Shown: piece after piece, positions 17,541 through 24,996 of the stretch
Layout of the letters: the number at the start of each line of letters is the position of its first letter
Numbering within the stretch: the first letter of the stretch is position 1
Assembly: GCF_021021435.1 (NCBI RefSeq)
Contig: NZ_JAINWI010000019.1
Location: 1 to 64,000, forward strand
Length of the DNA stretch: 64,000 nucleotides
DNA from: Seohaeicola saemankumensis
Lineage (GTDB): Bacteria; Pseudomonadota; Alphaproteobacteria; Rhodobacterales; Rhodobacteraceae
Reading direction: 5' to 3'
The notes under the pieces: generated by a model
What the model saw: only the letters and a program-made list of their open reading frames with translations
What the model was told of the DNA's origin: nothing
The model's database searches: none
Program-made: the position numbers and the translations under genes

Positions 17541-18452
17541 ATGCGGGTTGTCGCAGCTCTGGGGGGCAATGCCCTGTTGCGCCGGGGCGAGCCGCTCACC
17601 GCCGAGGCGCAGCGGACCAACGTCGCCGGTGCGGCAGCTGCGCTGGCGCAGATCATCCGCGCCGGACACAGGCTGGTCATCACCCACGGCAACGGCCCGC
17701 AGATCGGCCTGCTTGCGCTGCAGGGCGCGGCCTACAAGCCTGACGAGGCGTTTCCCCTCGACGTGCTTGGTGCCGAGACCGATGGAATGATCGGCTACAT
17801 GATCGAACAGGCGCTCGAAAACGCACTCGGTCACGACCGCGCGGTGGCCACGCTGCTGACCCAGATCGAGGTCGACCCCAAGGATCCGGCATTCGACAGG
17901 CCAACCAAGTTCATCGGCCCGGTATATGACAAGGCCGAAGCTGAGCGGCTGGCCGAAGCGCGCGGCTGGAGCATTGCGGCCGACGGTGCGCATTGGCGGC
18001 GTGTTGTGCCCTCGCCGATGCCGATGGACATTCCGGACTTGCGGGTGCTTCAGCTCCTGCTCGCGCAGGACGTGACGCTGATCTGTGCGGGTGGTGGCGG
18101 CATTCCGGTCGTCCGGCGTGCCGACGGTTCGCTGATCGGGGTCGAGGCGGTGATCGACAAGGATCACGCGACGGCGCTTCTGGCACACAAGCTGAACGCC
18201 GACGCGCTGTTGCTGCTGACTGACGTTGAGGCCGTGTTCCGCGATTTCGGCACCGACGCGCAATCGGCTATAAGGCATTTGTCACCGGAGGACGCGGTCC
18301 GCCTGGACTTGCCCGACGGCTCGATGGCGCCGAAGGTGGCCGCTGCCGCGACTTTCGTATCCGATCGGGACCGTTTCGCCTGCGTGGGTCGGCTGGAAGA
18401 TGCGCTGGCCATGCTGGAAGGCCGCGCAGGAACAATGATCGCAAACACCTGA
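17541..18452 (+). CDS. arcC: Carbamate kinase
   Basis: 303 residues of the amino-acid kinase fold: N-terminal ALGGNALL, THGNGPQIG, ICAGGGGIPV and VEAVIDKDHATALLA, all typical of carbamate kinase. It makes ATP from carbamoyl phosphate and ADP, the energy-yielding step of the pathway. I start it at 17541 because ALGGNALL is within 6 residues of the N-terminus in this family; a start 5 codons upstream overlaps arcB. The gene is tightly coupled to arcB. Being co-directional with an ATP-driven metal pump, it could fuel metal export during energy limitation, which is speculation. Confidence 0.94.
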   Translation: MRVVAALGGNALLRRGEPLTAEAQRTNVAGAAAALAQIIRAGHRLVITHGNGPQIGLLALQGAAYKPDEAFPLDVLGAETDGMIGYMIEQALENALGHDRAVATLLTQIEVDPKDPAFDRPTKFIGPVYDKAEAERLAEARGWSIAADGAHWRRVVPSPMPMDIPDLRVLQLLLAQDVTLICAGGGGIPVVRRADGSLIGVEAVIDKDHATALLAHKLNADALLLLTDVEAVFRDFGTDAQSAIRHLSPEDAVRLDLPDGSMAPKVAAAATFVSDRDRFACVGRLEDALAMLEGRAGTMIANT

Positions 18453-18470
18453 AACAAAGGAGGACAATCC

Positions 18471-19241
18471 ATGAAACGTCTGAAAGATAAAGTCGCCCTG
18501 ATCACCGGGGGCGCGGCGGGTATCGGGCTGGAAACCGCGCGGCTCTTCCTGAGCGAAGGGGCCAGGGTCGCGCTTGTGGACCTCGACGAAGACGACCTGT
18601 CGGATGCTGCGCGGGATCTGGGTAATCCGGACGACCTGCTGACCATCGCAGCCGACGTCTCCTCGGTCGAGGATTCCAATAGATACGTCGCGCAGACTGT
18701 CGAGACGTTCGGGCGCATCGACGTGTTCTTCAACAATGCCGGCATCGAAGGCAAGGTCGCGCCGCTGGTCGATCAGAAGATCCAGGATTTCGACCGCGTG
18801 ATGGCGGTCAATGTGCGCGGCGCGTTCCTTGGGTTGCAGCATGTCTTGCCCGTGATGACTGCACAGCAATCGGGTAGCGTGATCAACATGTCGTCGATCG
18901 CAGGCCTCAAGGGCAGCCCGAACGTCGCGCCCTATATCACGTCGAAGCATGCCGTTGTCGGTTTGACGCGCGCCGCCGCAATAGAGGCCGCAGGCCACAA
19001 CGTGCGTGTCAACTCGGTGCATCCCTCGCCGGTCAACACGCGGATGATGCGGTCGCTGGAGGAAGGGTTCAATCCCGGCCACGGCGACGAAGTGAAGCAA
19101 CAGCTTACCGGCACGATTCCGCTGGGTCGTTATGGTGAAAGCTACGATATCGCCAATCTGGTCCTGTTCCTCGCCTCCGACGAGTCCGCCTTCATCACTG
19201 GGGCGCAGTATCCCGTCGACGGGGGCATGGCGGCAGGCTGA
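18471..19241 (+). CDS. Short-chain dehydrogenase/reductase
   Basis: 256 residues of the classical SDR family: cofactor motif TGGAAGIG (12-19), NNAG (88-91), catalytic Ser142, Tyr155 and Lys159, and C-terminal FITGAQYPVDGG. The Asp at the end of beta-2 (VDLDE) suggests NAD preference. AAAGGAGG lies upstream. It is the last gene of the ATPase-arc operon. The substrate cannot be told from sequence; it resembles the large glucose-dehydrogenase/3-oxoacyl reductase-like group. A role in arginine metabolism is not established. Confidence 0.85.
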   Translation: MKRLKDKVALITGGAAGIGLETARLFLSEGARVALVDLDEDDLSDAARDLGNPDDLLTIAADVSSVEDSNRYVAQTVETFGRIDVFFNNAGIEGKVAPLVDQKIQDFDRVMAVNVRGAFLGLQHVLPVMTAQQSGSVINMSSIAGLKGSPNVAPYITSKHAVVGLTRAAAIEAAGHNVRVNSVHPSPVNTRMMRSLEEGFNPGHGDEVKQQLTGTIPLGRYGESYDIANLVLFLASDESAFITGAQYPVDGGMAAG

Positions 19242-19287
19242 TCGGTTCTCTGCCCGCATGGGTTTGGAACCTGTTGCTAGGGGGCTG

Positions 19288-20331
19288 TCAGGTCGCCGCA
19301 AATGTCCCGACCCCAAGCGCCGCGTTCGTACGCGCAATCGACGCCGATCCGTCGCGCTCGGCTTCCGTCAGGGCGCGGATCGCGTCGATGGTTTCGGGGA
19401 TTACGATGGCCTGGTTGTCAACCATGTAGGCATAGAACAATTCGTCGCCCTCGACCTTAAGCATGTCTTCCCACAGGGCCACCTCGTAGAGACTGTCGTT
19501 GGGGCGTCCGAGATCGGCCATCATCTCCTTGACCGCGTTGAGTGCGCCCAGCCCGTCCGCCATCCGGATCAACGCGATGCGCGAGGAGGCGCGGAACGCT
19601 TCCAGTACCTCGTCCTTGAACGCCTTGCGCGGCATCCTGACCGACCAATAGTGCAGATGGGCAAGGGTCTGCGGCACCTTGACCGCCATCGTGATCACGT
19701 CGAGATCGGGATCGACGCTTTGTGCATCCGGGCCCTGATGGCTGGGAATCTCGGGTTCGGGGACAAGCGTGTTCATGATACCGCCCAGATGGCTTTCCCA
19801 CGGGTCGGTGGCGCGCCGCAGGAGCGTTCCGCGCGCTGAGCCAAGAAGCCCTGCAACTTTCAGCGCTGTGAGGGTGCGGACGATCGACGTCGTGTTGCAG
19901 GACACCACGCGGGTGCTGTCGCGCCCAATCGCGCTTGCATAGTTTGCTTCGGCAACAAAGGAATGGCCGGTCACCTCGTGTTTTTCGCCGCCATGAACGA
20001 TGAACCGGATGCCTCTTTCGCGATAGGTTTCCACATTGCGCACAGCCACTTTCTTGGGCGTGCTGTCCACCACGATGTCTGCGGTAGCAAGCAGGTCGTC
20101 GAGCCCTCCGGCCACATCAAGGCCGGCCTCTCGCATGGCCGGGGTGCGATCCGGGTCGGCGGCATAAAGCGCGAAACCCTTCGCGCGCGCCATGCGGGCG
20201 CGCCAGTCGGCGGTGACATCCGCCACGCCAACGAGGTCCATGTCCTCTTGTGCGACCACTGCGTCTGCCACACGTTTGCCGATCACGCCGTATCCGTTTA
20301 CGGCAACTCTGATAGGTTTCATGTCAGTCAT
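19288..20331 (-). CDS. Type II (archaeal-type) glyceraldehyde-3-phosphate dehydrogenase
   Basis: 347 residues, close to archaeal GAPDH length. The N-terminal VAVNGYGVIGKRVADAV Rossmann motif, STPKKVAVRN, HGGEKHEV and the catalytic Cys in VVSCNTTSIVRTL are type II GAPDH features and unlike bacterial GapA. It would convert glyceraldehyde-3-phosphate and 1,3-bisphosphoglycerate with NAD(P). A second ATG at 20322 (Met4) is better spaced from GAGGGAG and may be the true start. It overlaps the stop of the cyclopropane synthase gene. Such bacterial copies probably came from archaea or by wide lateral transfer; direction of flux is unknown. Confidence 0.85.
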   Translation of the reverse strand: MTDMKPIRVAVNGYGVIGKRVADAVVAQEDMDLVGVADVTADWRARMARAKGFALYAADPDRTPAMREAGLDVAGGLDDLLATADIVVDSTPKKVAVRNVETYRERGIRFIVHGGEKHEVTGHSFVAEANYASAIGRDSTRVVSCNTTSIVRTLTALKVAGLLGSARGTLLRRATDPWESHLGGIMNTLVPEPEIPSHQGPDAQSVDPDLDVITMAVKVPQTLAHLHYWSVRMPRKAFKDEVLEAFRASSRIALIRMADGLGALNAVKEMMADLGRPNDSLYEVALWEDMLKVEGDELFYAYMVDNQAIVIPETIDAIRALTEAERDGSASIARTNAALGVGTFAAT

Positions 20332-21668
20332 CTCCCTCTGTTGAATTCTGTGCCGGTCGAAATATCCCAGGCGGATTCGCCTGCCTCGACCTTGGCGATA
20401 TAGTCGCGGGTCAGCGGAACCGCATCACGGCGCTTGGCAAGCTGGATCTGGAAGACCATCAACCGCCCGTTCCGGAACGCCATTTCGCAGACAGCCAGAT
20501 AGAATTCCCACATACGGCAAAACCGCTCGTCGTAAAGCATGCGCGCAGTTTCGCGCTCGGCGGCGAAGCGTTCGGACCAGTGTCGCAGCGTCTCGGCGTA
20601 ATGCAACCGCAGGACCTCGACATCCGTGACCCACATCCCCGACCGCTCCGCTGCCGCGATGGTTTCGGACAGGGTCGGCAGATAGCCACCGGGAAAGATG
20701 TATTTGCGGATCCACGGATCGCTGCCTCCTCTGGGCGCTTTTGTGCCGATCGCATGGACAAGAGCGACCCCATCGGGCCGCAGAACCCTTTGCAGGGTGG
20801 CAAAGAACGCGTCGAACCCGCTGCGGCCAACATGTTCGAACATGCCCACCGACACGACGCGGTTATATTGTCCGCGCTCTTCGCGGTAATCGCGCTGCTC
20901 GAACGTGACCCGACCAGACAAACCTGATTGCGCTGCTCTGTCGCGGGCGGCGGCGATCTGTTCGGTCGACAGGCTGAGGCCGGTGACGCGGGCGCCGTGT
21001 AGCTGTGCAAATTCCATCGCCAGTCCTCCCCAACCCGAGCCGATATCGAGAACCTCCATCCCTGGCCGCAACAGCAGCTTTGCCGCGATGTGCTTTTTCT
21101 TGAGCGCTTGGGCCTCGTCCAGTGTTTCGTTGCCAGTCGGGAAGTAGGCGCAAGAGTATTGCCGGTCCGCATCGAGAAAAAGATCGTAGAGCTCAGTCGA
21201 GATGTCATAGTGATGCGCGACGTTCGCATGGGATCGGCTGATCGGATTGTGATGTAGCCTGCGTGCCATGAACGCGTCCAACCAGCGGATCAACCGCACG
21301 CCGGGCGATGCTTCGATGGCGTCCATGTCGGACGTACAAATCGAGAGCAGATCGCGCAGGCTGCCCGACTCGATGCGCAGCGTCCCGTCCATATAGGCCT
21401 CGCCAAGCGCGAGGCTGGGGTTCGCAAGCAGTTGCGCGGGCAGCGGCCTGTCGGTCAAACGGACAGAGACGGCGGGTTCGCCGCCGGGGCCGAAATGCCA
21501 TGCCTCGCCGGAGGGATCGTAAATGGTGAGGCGTCCGTTCTGAACGAGGCGGAGCAGCAATTTGGCGAGCAACCACATGGCCGCTCGCCCCGGTGCGAAA
21601 CGTCCGGTTTCAATTTGTCCGGCTTCTCGTTCGAAGCCTTCGTCGGGAGAGGTTTCGCTGTTGGACAT
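20328..21668 (-). CDS. cfa: Cyclopropane-fatty-acyl-phospholipid synthase
   Basis: 446 residues. An N-terminal SCP2-like region (about 40-130) precedes a SAM methyltransferase domain with VLDIGSGWGGLAMEFA, YNRVVSVGMFEHVG and YIFPGGYLPTL, all Cfa hallmarks. It adds a methylene group across double bonds of membrane lipids, which hardens membranes against acid and other stress. It precedes and overlaps the type II GAPDH gene on the minus strand, so the two are likely co-transcribed. About 240 bp upstream lies the stop of a Cys-tailed sigma factor gene on the same strand, which could control it. Confidence 0.92.
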   Translation of the reverse strand: MSNSETSPDEGFEREAGQIETGRFAPGRAAMWLLAKLLLRLVQNGRLTIYDPSGEAWHFGPGGEPAVSVRLTDRPLPAQLLANPSLALGEAYMDGTLRIESGSLRDLLSICTSDMDAIEASPGVRLIRWLDAFMARRLHHNPISRSHANVAHHYDISTELYDLFLDADRQYSCAYFPTGNETLDEAQALKKKHIAAKLLLRPGMEVLDIGSGWGGLAMEFAQLHGARVTGLSLSTEQIAAARDRAAQSGLSGRVTFEQRDYREERGQYNRVVSVGMFEHVGRSGFDAFFATLQRVLRPDGVALVHAIGTKAPRGGSDPWIRKYIFPGGYLPTLSETIAAAERSGMWVTDVEVLRLHYAETLRHWSERFAAERETARMLYDERFCRMWEFYLAVCEMAFRNGRLMVFQIQLAKRRDAVPLTRDYIAKVEAGESAWDISTGTEFNRGR

Positions 21669-21910
21669 GCTCGCTTGCTCCGTCTTGTTTTTCGTCGTCA
21701 GGCGGCGTCAACCGCCGCTTTCTGATAAAACAGACGAAAGACGACAAGGTTCATTACAGCGCAGCGGCCTGCCGACACGGTGCCGGCGGTGCACACGCGT
21801 ACGTAGGCGGAACCCTTGAGAAACGGATCGGCGTGTCCTCGCTTGCGGACCATAGAACGCGATCCGTGAATTGCAGACACGCCGGTGAGAGAGGGTCAGC
21901 GCATCGGGGC

Positions 21911-22579
21911 TCAGTCCGTTGTTTTCGCTCCGGCGTCGTCCTTCATCGCTTGAAAACGCGCGCGGGCCTTTTCTGCTGCGTCGCAATCGCAATCAAGAAA
22001 GCCATGAACCGGGCAGGTCAGGCACATCTGTTCCAACCTTGTCTTCAACGCCTGCCGACCCCGGTGAAGACGGACCGTAAGGTTGTTCAAGGTGATGCCG
22101 AGGTCCTTGGCGACAGCCTCGCGCGGCTGCTCCTGAAGATCGACGCGCCAGATGACCTCGGCATAGTCCGGTCTGAGCGTCGGCAATAGCTTGTATAGAC
22201 AATTACATATCGCCTCATCGAGTTCATCGTCGAACCCGTCTTGGAAACTGTCCAAATTGGCCGGGGCCATCACCATCTCCCTCTGACGCTGCCGCGCAAC
22301 CTTGCGACCGAAGTCCGCGATTGACGACGCCAGGATTTGACTGAGCCAGCCGCGAACGGCGCGTACATCGCGTAGTTGCTCGGAGCGGTCTATGGCCCGC
22401 AGCATGAACGTTTGCAGGACATCCTCAGCGGCTTCTGCATCACCCAGGCGCCGACGCAGGAAATTCAAGATATGTTGACGACCTTCCACCAGCGCGCGAC
22501 GGACAGCGATGTCCGCATCTTTGGCGGCTGTGTCGGGCTGATCTGCCGCGGACAACCGATCATTCGGGTCGTGATTCAT
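21911..22579 (-). CDS. ECF-type sigma factor with Cys-rich C-terminus (1)
   Basis: 222 residues. Region 2 includes AEAAEDVLQTFMLRAI (49-64) and region 4 DLGITLNNLTVRLHRGRQALK. Beyond region 4 a tail carries C186, C189, H192, C197 and C199 (CLTCPVH, CDCD). A second CxC (C125-N-C127) sits in the region 2-4 linker. No anti-sigma gene is adjacent. This layout resembles CorE-type ECF factors, whose Cys-rich domain senses copper; the homology here is by architecture only. The start at 22579 has AGAGGTG upstream; a longer start at 22612 lacks one. It may control cfa-gap downstream. Confidence 0.82.
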   Translation of the reverse strand: MNHDPNDRLSAADQPDTAAKDADIAVRRALVEGRQHILNFLRRRLGDAEAAEDVLQTFMLRAIDRSEQLRDVRAVRGWLSQILASSIADFGRKVARQRQREMVMAPANLDSFQDGFDDELDEAICNCLYKLLPTLRPDYAEVIWRVDLQEQPREAVAKDLGITLNNLTVRLHRGRQALKTRLEQMCLTCPVHGFLDCDCDAAEKARARFQAMKDDAGAKTTD

Positions 22580-22610
22580 GATACACCTCTGAAGAGTAAG
22601 ACGCCGAAGC

Positions 22611-22620
22611 ATCGAGAACG
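22611..22620 (-). promoter_or_regulatory. CGTTCTCGAT box upstream of sigma factor 1
   Basis: Read on the minus strand this 10-mer is identical to 11391-11400 upstream of the CPD ATPase. It lies 31 bp before the sigma factor start, a plausible place for an autoregulated ECF promoter -10 region. I could not define a convincing shared -35 element by eye. Confidence 0.35.
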
Positions 22621-22834
22621 TTACACTTTTTCGGGTGCTTCGGGTGACCTGATTGTTGGTGGTTTTGCTGTTGGGTATGCACAGGCGCGGTCTTTTGGAA
22701 CCCGGGCCAACGGGCGTATGCCCAGGAATGCGTAAGGTTTCGGCTGCCGCAGCGTCTTCTTACTTCGCCCCTGAGTTGGCACATCGGAAAATTTCTGCAA
22801 TTCCTGCCACTTCTGACTTGGAAAGGAAATCTCG

Positions 22835-23725
22835 ATGTCGCCGACTGTCATAACCAAAATCGTTTTGGCCATGTTCCTGTGGGCGGCGTGCTTTCCGTTG
22901 ATCACGGCAGGGCTGCAATACTCGCCGCATCTGACTTTTGCGACAATGCGCGCAGTTCTGGCCGGAGCAACTTTGGTGGGTCTGGCCATGATTTTGCGCA
23001 GACCATTCCCGCGCGGTTGGCGCACGTGGTTGACCTTGGGGATCGTCGGGATTGGTGCGACAAGTTTGGGATTTCTGGGCATTTTTCATGCAGCAGAATT
23101 CGTGTCTCCGGGCCTCGCCACGGTCATCGCAAACGCGCAGCCGCTGCTGGCCGCAATACTGGGTGTTGTATGGCTTGGCGAAAGGCTGCCGAAGGTCGGT
23201 TGGGTCGGCCTTTCGATCGGATTCATGGGAATCCTCGTGATCGCGCTGCCGCAATTGCTTGATGGAGGGCAAGAGGGGTCGGCCATCGGTTTCGCCTATA
23301 TCGTTTTGGCCGCGGTTGGGGTGACCATCAGCAACGTGGCCATCAAGTCCATCGCCGGCAAAGTGGACGGGCTTTTTGCAATGGGGTTACAGTTGCTCAT
23401 CGGCAGCGCGCCGCTCGCGTTCGCAGCCCTCGCGCTGGAAGATCAAAACGCCATTCAATGGAACGCGGTCTTCACGGCATCGCTTTTGGGGCTGGCCCTG
23501 TTCGGCTCAGCGCTGGTGTATTGGCTCTGGTTTTCCGTGCTGGAGGCAGTTGAGCTGAACCGGGCGATTGTGTTCAGCTTTCTTGTTCCAATCTTCGGTC
23601 TTTCAATTGGTGCCTTGTTTTTCGGGGAACGCCTGTCCGGGATTCAATTTTCCGGTATTGCGCTGGTCATTTTGGGGATCGTGTTCGTCAATCTTAAGGG
23701 AGCACGGCGGTCTCAAGGTCGATAA
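22835..23725 (+). CDS. EamA/DMT-family transporter
   Basis: 296 residues, ten predicted helices in two EamA repeats; typical stretches are ATVIANAQPLLAAILGVVWLGERL in the first half and FSFLVPIFGLSIGALFFGERLSG in the second. The family exports or imports small metabolites. AAGGAAA is upstream of the ATG. It lies between two sigma-factor genes and reads away from the first. The substrate is unknown, and nothing in the sequence points to metals. Confidence 0.87.
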   Translation: MSPTVITKIVLAMFLWAACFPLITAGLQYSPHLTFATMRAVLAGATLVGLAMILRRPFPRGWRTWLTLGIVGIGATSLGFLGIFHAAEFVSPGLATVIANAQPLLAAILGVVWLGERLPKVGWVGLSIGFMGILVIALPQLLDGGQEGSAIGFAYIVLAAVGVTISNVAIKSIAGKVDGLFAMGLQLLIGSAPLAFAALALEDQNAIQWNAVFTASLLGLALFGSALVYWLWFSVLEAVELNRAIVFSFLVPIFGLSIGALFFGERLSGIQFSGIALVILGIVFVNLKGARRSQGR

Positions 23726-23752
23726 TACAGAACAACCTGTTAACCTGTTTTC

Positions 23753-23763
23753 AAACGGTCGTT
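23753..23763 (+). promoter_or_regulatory. AAACGGTCGTT palindromic box upstream of sigma factor 2
   Basis: An exact 11-base match to 11384-11394. Here it extends to a perfect 12-base dyad AAACG-GT-CGTTT. It lies about 180 bp before the sigma factor 2 start, in a gene-free stretch, and may be an operator or part of a promoter. Confidence 0.35.
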
Positions 23764-23945
23764 TTGGCTATTGTCTTCGTCGAAAGCCTGTTTGCTTCGA
23801 TACGAATGTGTGTTGCTTATTCAGAGTGACGCGCGGAGGGGCAAATTGTTCTTAGAATGACTGCGCGCATTGTACGTTAGAGAGACAATGCTCGAATCAG
23901 CGCTGATCGCACCTTCGCAAACCTCTTGGAAAGGGCAGAGACATC

Positions 23946-24572
23946 ATGGCATCGCAAGACAGTGGCAAGCCCGATGTGCCCGACGCTTCGCCGGAACGCG
24001 CCCTGTTGGACGGGCGCGGAGCGTTTATGGGATTTCTGGTCAAACGGCTTGGCAACCGCGCAGATGCAGAGGATGTCCTGCAAGACTTCTGCATCCGCGT
24101 GCTGTCACGCAAGGATCAGCTCCGAGAGGTCGAACGAATGGATGCGTGGCTCTACACAATCCTGCGGTCCACTTTGAACGATCACTACCGCAAAGGGACC
24201 CGGCGTAGCCGGCTGGCGGCGGCGGCGGCGCGCGAACCAGAGGAATGGATTGCCGATGCGCCCTCACAGATGGCGCGGCTGTGCACCTGCCATGGCGGGT
24301 TGATTTCCGAACTGCGCCCGGCGGATGCCGAACTGATCCGGCGCATCGATTTCGGCGAAGAAGATCGCGAAAGCGTGGCAGCCGATCTGCGGCTTAACCG
24401 CAACGCACTTGGTGTCCGGCTACACCGGGCACGCACTGCTTTGCGCGAGGCGCTTACAACGCATTGCGGCAAGTGCTGCCAAGAGGACCGGGACGATTGT
24501 TACTGTCCGCCCGAGGGCTGCGAGAACGACAAACACGAGACTGATTGCGAAGAAGAGGGACAACTATCCTGA
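23946..24572 (+). CDS. ECF-type sigma factor with Cys-rich C-terminus (2)
   Basis: 208 residues with region 2 (ADAEDVLQDFCIRVLSRK) and region 4 (DLRLNRNALGVRLHRARTALRE). The tail has eight-residue to ten-residue spaced cysteines at 174, 177, 178, 185, 187, 192 and 201 (CGKCC, CYCPPEGC), and the linker has C113-T-C115-H. The linker CxC is shared with the first sigma factor, so both may use one metal or redox site joining linker and tail. CorE-like direct sensing without an anti-sigma partner is the simplest reading. The DUF3141-FabI cluster begins 91 bp downstream and is a candidate target. Confidence 0.82.
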   Translation: MASQDSGKPDVPDASPERALLDGRGAFMGFLVKRLGNRADAEDVLQDFCIRVLSRKDQLREVERMDAWLYTILRSTLNDHYRKGTRRSRLAAAAAREPEEWIADAPSQMARLCTCHGGLISELRPADAELIRRIDFGEEDRESVAADLRLNRNALGVRLHRARTALREALTTHCGKCCQEDRDDCYCPPEGCENDKHETDCEEEGQLS

Positions 24573-24663
24573 TCGCAGCGAAGTCGGGTCTGTAACGATT
24601 TCCATGATCCAGCGTCTTCTTCTGTGAGTGTGCCCGAAGGCACAACCGCAGGAGAAATTGAAC

Positions 24664-24996
24664 ATGCCACGTATCACGTCGGATTGGAACTCGGGAGTAC
24701 CCCGTCAACCATCATCCGATGACGATCTTCGCGTCTTTTTATCCCGGATGACCTGCGCATGTGCCGAGACTTCCGCGTACGCAGATGCCCCGATGGCACG
24801 CGCGTTGTTCAACCGTGTGGAAGTGATGAAACAACCCCCGACGCTTGCGGCACGCGCGCTGGGTATTGCGTCTCGCGATGCGACCTATCTCCTTTCCGGT
24901 CTGCGCGAGGATGTGGCGATTGATTTCGTGCGTGTGATGCTCGCTGGACGACCCTCCATAGACACTACCAATCAAGAGGAAGCTGATGATGAATAA
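24664..24996 (+). CDS. Hypothetical protein upstream of DUF3141
   Basis: 110 residues, soluble, with no recognised domain. Visible elements are a CACAET segment near residue 32 and an Asp/Glu-rich C-terminus. AGGAG lies 10 bases upstream. It overlaps the DUF3141 start by 11 bp, so translation is probably coupled and the two proteins may act together. Function unknown. Confidence 0.6.
   Translation: MPRITSDWNSGVPRQPSSDDDLRVFLSRMTCACAETSAYADAPMARALFNRVEVMKQPPTLAARALGIASRDATYLLSGLREDVAIDFVRVMLAGRPSIDTTNQEEADDE

Noticed and set aside
21700-21722. GGCGG...CCGCC hairpin before the cfa gene
   Set aside because: Short stem, no T-run on either strand, and located where no transcript end is expected.
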